Shown here: positions 59,999 through 64,000 of the stretch, one piece after another
Layout: each line of letters opens with the position of its first letter
How positions within the stretch are numbered: the stretch's first letter is position 1
Origin: CAYUPI01 sp964446585
Lineage (GTDB): Bacteria; Verrucomicrobiota; Verrucomicrobiia; Limisphaerales; UBA8199
Direction of reading: 5' to 3'
Assembly (NCBI GenBank): GCA_964446585.1
Contig: CAYUPI010000030.1
Coordinates: forward strand, 5,525-69,524
Length of the DNA stretch: 64,000 bases
The notes under the pieces: model-generated
Told to the model about the DNA's origin: nothing
The model's input: only the letters and a program-made list of their open reading frames with translations
Database searches by the model: none
Translations under genes and position numbers: made by a program

Positions 59999-61312
59999 CT
60001 AGCGGGTATCGTGGCGTTCTCCAGCGTGGTGGGGTTCGGCGCCCAGGACGGACTCCAGTTCGGCCAAGCCAGTAAGATAGTCTGTCAAATGGTTCCAATA
60101 CATCCCTTCCACCACCTGGAGAGTGCGCTGCGCGTCAATCAGGTTGAGAAAACCGGTTTTGTCCGTTTCGTAGGCCAAACGTGTGGCGATTACGTTCTGC
60201 CGGGCCAAGGGAACAATTCGGTCGCGAAAAAGCTCGACGTGGTGATGATACGTTTCGACTTTTTGGAGTGCGTCCCTGACCAAGCCGAGAGTTTCTTTCT
60301 GCACCGATTCGAGTTCGAACTCTGCGGCGGACTTCATTTCTTTGGCTTCTTCAATCGCGGCTTTGTATTTGCGGCGGTTGAACCAGGGCAAGTTGATGGA
60401 AACCCCGGCCATGACTTCGCTGACGGCCTGGCCTGCGTCATTGTAACGGCTGGCTTCCACCTTCAGGCTCGGATCGGGAACCCACTCGCGTTTGGCGGCG
60501 TTTAGCTTTGCATCGGCAGCTTCGATTTTTCTCCTGGCAATAAGCAGTTCTGGCCGGTTGGTCAGGGCGAGGCTTTGCAGCGGCGCCAACTCCAGGCCCA
60601 GCGTAAGAGGATGCATCTCAGCAGGCCGAGGCAGCGATGCCTGGGCCGGGCGATTCATAACCACGTTGAGTTGCGACTCCGCGTCTGATATTTGCCGCAA
60701 GATATCTGCGCGGGCCTCGTGCAACTTGGAAAGATCCGTTTCAGCGACGAGCACATCGGACTCCGGTTTTGTTCCAGCCTCGTACTTGTCGCGGCTGATT
60801 TGGACAAATCGTTGCAACAGCTCGGTGTTGCTCTCGTTGATTCGCAATTGCTGGTAGGCGTTAGCGAGCCTGTAGTAGAGCATCCTTGCGCGCGCGATGA
60901 GGTCGAGTCCTCGGCGAAGAAATTCCCCATAAGCCGCCGCAGCCTCCGCCTCGGCCCCCTGGCCACGAAGACGGTTCCTGCCGGAGAGCGGCACGGGTTG
61001 TTCGACCATCAGCCTCTGATCGGTAAACGAATTGGGCGGGATGGAAACGAAGCGGCCTGCAACCGTATCGAACCCTGCCCTGGCATCCTCCCAGGCGCGC
61101 GCTTGAGGCACGTGCTGCCTCATGGCTTCCCAGTTGGCGCGAGCGGCTTTGAGCGACGGGTTCTCTTTCAAAACGGCCATCTCCACGGCTTTGATAGACA
61201 GCACTCCGTTGGTCGAAGCGCGATCAGCCTCCGAAGCTTCAGCGGCACCGGCCAGGAACTGGTTCGCGCAAAACACAGCCGCGATAACGGCGAATTGAAC
61301 TCGTAATTTCAT
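59999..61312 (-). CDS. TolC-family outer-membrane efflux channel
   Basis: A 437-residue outer-membrane factor from the ATG at 61312 with a signal peptide (FAVIAAVFCANQFLAGAAEA). Duplicated TolC-type helical hairpins are seen in LKENPSLKAARANWEAMRQH, LIARARMLYYRLANAYQQLR, LALTNRPELLIARRKIEAA and AGVSINLPWFNRRKYKAAIE, followed by long coiled segments (RLAYETDKTGFLNLIDAQRT). It completes the CusCBA-type tripartite pump. It follows the Cys-rich membrane protein gene by about 80 bp on the same strand. Confidence 0.93.
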   Translation of the reverse strand: MKLRVQFAVIAAVFCANQFLAGAAEASEADRASTNGVLSIKAVEMAVLKENPSLKAARANWEAMRQHVPQARAWEDARAGFDTVAGRFVSIPPNSFTDQRLMVEQPVPLSGRNRLRGQGAEAEAAAAYGEFLRRGLDLIARARMLYYRLANAYQQLRINESNTELLQRFVQISRDKYEAGTKPESDVLVAETDLSKLHEARADILRQISDAESQLNVVMNRPAQASLPRPAEMHPLTLGLELAPLQSLALTNRPELLIARRKIEAADAKLNAAKREWVPDPSLKVEASRYNDAGQAVSEVMAGVSINLPWFNRRKYKAAIEEAKEMKSAAEFELESVQKETLGLVRDALQKVETYHHHVELFRDRIVPLARQNVIATRLAYETDKTGFLNLIDAQRTLQVVEGMYWNHLTDYLTGLAELESVLGAEPHHAGERHDTR

Positions 61313-61395
61313 AAGACAACGCTGATACGTACTCGGACAAAAACAGGACACAGTGCGCCTGTTGTGGGCACACTACGGGCTGGAGAAGGGAAAAC

Positions 61396-61773
61396 TCAGA
61401 TCAGATACGAGCAGTCCCGCTGGAAAATGGGGACGCCTCGATTCCGGAGCAGGAAGAGCAACGAAGGAGAGAACTGACCGGTCTGAGAGGGCAACGCAAG
61501 CAGAGCTGCTAGGGTTGCCGGCAATGCGTGCCACTGGTTCGGCGATGGCGAAGGCAAAGGCGCAGGCGCGACCGGCGAACGATTTTCTGCGGGCCGCGCG
61601 CAACAAGTGGGCGTGGCACAATGCCGGGAATCACAACCCGTGCAACAGCAGCTTGCCTTCGCGCTGTCCGCCTGGATGACCCCTCCCGCCGACACGGCGG
61701 AGCCGCCGACAAGCACCAGGACCAATCCCAGCACGATCGCAATCACTGTCCTTACCGCTCGCGAGGTCATCAT
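61396..61773 (-). CDS. Small Cys-rich membrane or exported protein, first gene of the efflux operon
   Basis: About 125 residues with one hydrophobic N-terminal segment (VIAIVLGLVLVLVGGSAVSA), then a dense Cys cluster (ASCCCTGCDSRHCATPTCCA) and a Pro/Ser-rich and Leu-rich tail. The start is the ATG at 61773 or the adjacent ATG at 61770. No named family is recognised. Its place directly upstream of TolC-CusB-CusA and its Cys content suggest metal binding at the cell envelope; this is inference. Confidence 0.65.
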   Translation of the reverse strand: MMTSRAVRTVIAIVLGLVLVLVGGSAVSAGGVIQADSAKASCCCTGCDSRHCATPTCCARPAENRSPVAPAPLPSPSPNQWHALPATLAALLALPSQTGQFSPSLLFLLRNRGVPIFQRDCSYLI

Positions 61774-62079
61774 TCTAAATTCGTCGTTCTCCAACGCCAA
61801 ACCTTACATCGAACTGCCATGGTGTCCGGCGTTCACAAGACACATTTCGCCACACCGGCACGCACCTTTTAATACGCCGCAACCGTCCAAATCCCTCAGC
61901 TAATAAACTGAACAGGAGCAAAGAGAGGGAACCGAGGAAAATGGAGTGAAATCCTCTGTTGTCTCTGCTGCCTCTTGTTAAATTCCGCGCCATGCACCAC
62001 CGTATCCAAAAACGGCTGGAATGACCGCAACCATCATTGCAGCCGCGATTGAGGTTCATCGAGACCTGGGTTGATCGAA
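61774..62079. other. 306-bp gap with a decayed gene start
   Basis: Apart from the short GxxExxY-like remnant at 62021-62074, this gap before the efflux operon shows only low-complexity text (CCTCTGTTGTCTCTGCTGCC) and no clear MerR-type operator. The promoter of the efflux operon should lie at its lower-coordinate end near 61774-61850, but I cannot identify its boxes. Confidence 0.4.
62021..62074 (+). pseudogene. GxxExxY-family remnant
   Basis: ATG at 62021 reads MTATIIAAAIEVHRDLG and then stops at TGA (62072-62074). This is the N-terminal signature of the short GxxExxY proteins (IIGAAIEVHRxLGPGLLE), which normally continue for about 100 more residues; none of that is present downstream because the MerR gene ends at 62080. 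It is a decayed stub. Confidence 0.6.
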
Positions 62080-62532
62080 TCACTTTTTTTCCGTCTTAAA
62101 AGTGCGCAGGGGATGCGGAGCGGAAGATTCGATCAGGGCGCAGAAGTCTGCGGCCATGCGGTGGCCGTTTTTGGAGGCGCCCCTCCAGCGCCGGACGTTC
62201 TTGTCTAGCGCATCGTGGAACTTTTGGAGCTGCTTCAGCTTTTCCCTGGTTTCTCTAAGGGTGGCCTCCGCGATTGCGGTGACGCAGCGGCAGGTTTGCT
62301 TGCCCTGGCCGCGCAATGAGAGGATGCGTTTGATTTCGTCGAGCGTGAAGCCGAGGGACTGGGCTTGTTTGATGAAACGAAGTTGCTTGAGGGCTGGTTC
62401 GTCGTAAACGCGGTAACCGGCCAGGGTCCGTTTGGCTGTGGGGAGCAGCCCGCTCCGCTCGTAGAAACGAACGGAGTCGGGCTTGACGCCGGCGAGCCCG
62501 GCGAGCCGACCGATGAGCAGCGGCCTGTTCAT
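62080..62532 (-). CDS. MerR-family metal-responsive regulator
   Basis: A 150-residue regulator with an N-terminal winged helix (LIGRLAGLAGVKPDSVRFYE, RSGLLPTAKRTLAGYRVYDE), a helical dimerisation region (FIKQAQSLGFTLDEIKRILS) and Cys residues at QTCRCVTAIAE and ADFCALIES, in positions used for metal binding in MerR, ZntR and CueR relatives. It bends promoters with over-long spacers to switch on metal-resistance genes. Its ATG overlaps the thioredoxin-like gene stop (ATGA), and the operator at 63063-63084 is most likely its own target. Confidence 0.92.
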   Translation of the reverse strand: MNRPLLIGRLAGLAGVKPDSVRFYERSGLLPTAKRTLAGYRVYDEPALKQLRFIKQAQSLGFTLDEIKRILSLRGQGKQTCRCVTAIAEATLRETREKLKQLQKFHDALDKNVRRWRGASKNGHRMAADFCALIESSAPHPLRTFKTEKK

Positions 62533-62777
62533 GCGCGGGCCAGGAGATTCGCCTGGGTTTCGTTGATGCGGCCTTCAAAGACGACCTCTCCGTCCACGAC
62601 GACCGTCGGCACGGTGCGAATGCCGTACCGTTGTGCTGGCTTCCAGCGTTCGGGGCCGGAGCACCGGCGCTCGATGACTTCGCAGCCGCAAGCGGAGACG
62701 GCTTTTTTGAAGAGGTTGAGGGTTTGCTCGCAAAGCGGGCAACCCGCGGTGAATATTTCGATCAGTCTCTTCTTCAT
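62529..62777 (-). CDS. Thioredoxin/glutaredoxin-fold protein with CPLC motif
   Basis: 82 residues from the ATG at 62777 (MKKRLIEIFTAGCPLCEQTL). The fold markers are the CPLC redox pair, then CGCEVIERRCS and RTVPTVVVDGEVVFEG with the cis-Pro. It is short for a thioredoxin and resembles thioredoxin-like proteins found in mercury and other metal operons. It overlaps the MerR gene by four bases and follows the Cys-rich lipoprotein. A role in thiol chemistry for metal transfer is inferred. Confidence 0.85.
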   Translation of the reverse strand: MKKRLIEIFTAGCPLCEQTLNLFKKAVSACGCEVIERRCSGPERWKPAQRYGIRTVPTVVVDGEVVFEGRINETQANLLARA

Positions 62778-62803
62778 GTCACTCCTCTCAACCTGTGGGC
62801 CGC

Positions 62804-63016
62804 TTACATTTTGGTGCAGCAGCATTTGTCAATGAACTGTTTGGTTTCGTTGCAATAGAGCTTGCCATCTTTTTTGGTGCAGCAGCATTCGGCAAGGTCT
62901 TTGCCGGTGAGGCTGCAATGATATTTGGCGGAATCGGCTCCGCCTTTGCTGGAAGCGCAGCCCAGGAGCAGCCCCAGCGTGGATACCGCAGACAGGGTTT
63001 TGATCAAGTTTTTCAT
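62804..63016 (-). CDS. Small Cys-rich lipoprotein with two CCCTK motifs
   Basis: 70 residues from the ATG at 63016. A lipoprotein signal ends in the lipobox GLLLGC; the short mature part has seven more Cys, arranged as YHCSLTGKDLAECCCTKKDG, then LYCNETKQFIDKCCCTKM. This looks like a metal-sequestering or metal-delivering lipoprotein. I know no named family. It is the first gene behind the MerR-type promoter, 26 bp before the thioredoxin-like gene. Confidence 0.75.
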   Translation of the reverse strand: MKNLIKTLSAVSTLGLLLGCASSKGGADSAKYHCSLTGKDLAECCCTKKDGKLYCNETKQFIDKCCCTKM

Positions 63017-63055
63017 AGTTTGCCAGTTTGAACGTTTATCGTTCATTTGTGAGGC

Positions 63056-63087
63056 ACTTTACACCTTGGACCTAGGTCCAAGGTCAA
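63056..63087 (-). promoter_or_regulatory. MerR-type promoter with perfect 22-bp operator
   Basis: On the minus strand TTGACC (63087-63082) and TAAAGT (63061-63056) are separated by 20 bp. The spacer region is filled by ACCTTGGACCT-AGGTCCAAGGT (63063-63084), a perfect 22-bp palindrome. Over-long spacers with a palindrome between the -35 and -10 boxes are the hallmark of MerR-family control, and ACCTT..AAGGT half-sites are typical of copper-responsive members. It faces the lipoprotein-thioredoxin-merR operon, 40 bp before the lipoprotein ATG. Confidence 0.85.
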
Positions 63088-63171
63088 GGGTTGTTTTTGT
63101 GAGATAGACACCCTTATCTGGCCGCTTTCGCTCGCCAGCACGCCAAAAATCCAGAGCCCAGCGCCAAACCG

Positions 63172-63298
63172 GCTACATGTAGCGGCTCGTAGCGGGTCGT
63201 GTAGCGGGTTGCACCTGCAAAAGACCCAATGTTTATGCGGGTTGTAGCGGTGTAGCGGGTCTGGACCCCCAAATGGGTGGCATGAGCGCAGCGCTCAT
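63172..63298. repeat. GTAGCGG-repeat region and short palindromes
   Basis: GTAGCGG occurs five times between 63179 and 63258 (63179, 63189, 63201, 63244, 63252). The first copy overlaps the perfect palindrome GCTACATGTAGC (63172-63183). ATGAGCGCAGCGCTCAT at 63282-63298 is a near-perfect palindrome. No gene is seen here. Confidence 0.6.
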
Positions 63299-63536
63299 CC
63301 GCTTTGTGCTTTACCCTGTTTGTGCTTCGAACTTTCGCAAATTCAGCTTTTTCCTTTGAGCCTTTGCACCACGCCTTGACGGCTTAAAGCCCTCCAATGC
63401 CCCTGTCGGCCAATCCCGTCCCTATTGCGCTTCACGTTTCTCCCGAAAGCGTCCGTCGGAAGCGTTCGGGTTCACGTTGCATGTTCCACCGATTTCTGCT
63501 TTCTGCTTTCCGTTTTGCGCCCAATCTCAGGTTTTC

Positions 63537-63576
63537 CGAACCTGACCGAACCCAACCGAACCTGTCCGAGCCTGGT
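63537..63576. repeat. Four tandem 10-bp repeats (CGAACCTGAC type)
   Basis: CGAACCTGAC, CGAACCCAAC, CGAACCTGTC and CGAGCCTGGT follow one another without gaps. The period of 10 bp is close to one DNA turn, so all copies present the same face. Confidence 0.7.
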
Positions 63577-63595
63577 AAAGGTAGAAGGTACGTGG

Positions 63596-63627
63596 GCGCG
63601 CTCCGGCCTTGAGCAGCCGGAGCGCGC
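63596..63627 (-). terminator. Strong hairpin downstream of the last gene
   Basis: GCGCGCTCCGGC and GCCGGAGCGCGC form a perfect 12-bp stem with the 8-base loop CTTGAGCA. It lies 21 bp after the stop of the minus-strand gene ending at 63649. No U-tract follows, so termination is plausible but not certain. Confidence 0.5.
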
Positions 63628-63648
63628 CTGGTTATGGCTATGGCGAGC

Positions 63649-64000
63649 TTACTGAGTTCCGACTCGGTAAACCCGATTGGGATCCGAGGTAACATCCTGG
63701 AACGATTGCGTGGTTGTGTCTCCGTTGATAGTCGTCGGCGAGGAAGGCCAGGTGCTCACCGGGGTGCCGAGGCCGTCGGTGTTGGTGTAATACAAGGTGT
63801 AGGTCACTCCGCCGACTGTCGGAAACGTGATCGTTGAGTTGCCGCCAGACCGGCTGAACGACACAGTCGGCGCTCTGGCTTCCTTGGTAAACGTCATCGT
63901 TCCATCCGAATTGAGTTGAAAGTAGCCGACGTAGTACGCCTGGCTGCTGGTGCCCATGTGAGGATCGACGATTGGGTTGCCGCTTTGATCGTTCGTAGGT
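63649..64000 (-). CDS. C-terminal end of a secreted or surface protein (5' end outside window)
   Basis: The frame is open from the window edge (PTNDQSGNPIVDPHMGTSSQ) to the stop at 63649. The visible ~117 residues are Thr/Ser/Gly-rich and beta-like: AYYVGYFQLNSDGTMTFTKE, then SFSRSGGNSTITFPTVGGVT, YTLYYTNTDGLGTPVSTWPS. Such ends, with short immunoglobulin-like or fibronectin-like modules, are common on verrucomicrobial exported proteins. An ATG at 63957 is internal, not the start. Function unknown. Confidence 0.6.
   Translation of the reverse strand, partial: PTNDQSGNPIVDPHMGTSSQAYYVGYFQLNSDGTMTFTKEARAPTVSFSRSGGNSTITFPTVGGVTYTLYYTNTDGLGTPVSTWPSSPTTINGDTTTQSFQDVTSDPNRVYRVGTQ

Larger units (their letters stand above)
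63299..63648. other. Gene-free stretch with short repeats
   Basis: This part of the gap before the last gene contains low-complexity words (TTTCTGCTTTCTGCTTTCCG) and the decamer array at 63537-63576 listed separately. I find no open frame with coding character on either strand. Confidence 0.5.

Noticed and set aside
61775..62083. Minus-strand 102-codon frame between the metal operons
   Set aside because: It overlaps the GxxExxY stub, has no motif and no homologous character; treated as non-coding.

Overview
This 64 kb window looks like a chromosomal segment of a Verrucomicrobiota bacterium, probably of the Pedosphaera/Limisphaerales type. That assignment is inferred from gene content. It rests on a PVC-type haem-binding membrane dehydrogenase with HEAT-like repeats, a PQQ-like beta-propeller protein, a sulfatase, a Tat-exported Gfo/Idh/MocA oxidoreductase, several di-haem or fusion periplasmic enzymes, and many short imperfect palindromes between and inside genes. 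Codon use suggests moderately high GC. I saw no rRNA or tRNA gene, CRISPR array, prophage or intact insertion sequence. All family names come from motif recognition in the translated sequence; no database search was run.

Layout. 1-17 kb holds the C-terminal end of a metal P-type ATPase, an unknown membrane protein, then large secreted or periplasmic enzymes: a C45-type acyltransferase fused to an M1-peptidase-like tail, a PVC dehydrogenase interrupted by one in-frame TAG, a PQQ-like propeller, a lectin-like secreted protein with a sulfatase, a ROK-like kinase, and a cytochrome c peroxidase fused to a beta-helix. 17.3-26 kb is a signalling cluster: a 2290-residue soluble hybrid histidine kinase with 13 near-identical 92-residue HAMP-type repeats (Nik1-like), a REC-histidine kinase and an Rcp1-like response regulator. 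26-38 kb carries metabolic and transport genes: Gfo/Idh/MocA, PIG-L deacetylase, nucleoside deaminase, a Phd/PIN toxin-antitoxin pair, nadA, an OPT transporter, an FMN reductase, PiT with its DUF47 partner, and an AraC regulator. 38-45 kb is a two-partner secretion locus (TpsB with three POTRA-like domains, TpsA with a haemagglutination domain). 45-48.3 kb has membrane and outer-membrane proteins and an aquaporin followed by a truncated arsC-like remnant. 48.4-53.3 kb has an MmeI-like single-protein restriction-modification enzyme facing a divergent Mrr-like nuclease, then a VOC protein.

53.4-63.1 kb is a copper/silver-type metal resistance island. It holds a secreted cysteine-containing protein with a CopZ-like zinc/2Fe-2S protein (plus strand), and on the minus strand a Cys-rich membrane protein, TolC, CusB and CusA. 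CusA carries a FixH/YtkA-like C-terminal domain with a Met-rich loop. A second minus-strand operon encodes a CCC-motif lipoprotein, a thioredoxin-like protein and a MerR regulator. It is preceded by a perfect 22-bp palindrome set in a 20-bp promoter spacer, the classical MerR-family architecture. The window ends in a repeat-rich 560-bp gap and the C-terminus of a secreted protein.

The most unusual items are the poly-HAMP kinase with a two-unit higher-order repeat pattern, short palindromic elements inside open coding sequence (TpsA preprotein and CusA), several domain fusions, and the single amber codon in the dehydrogenase.
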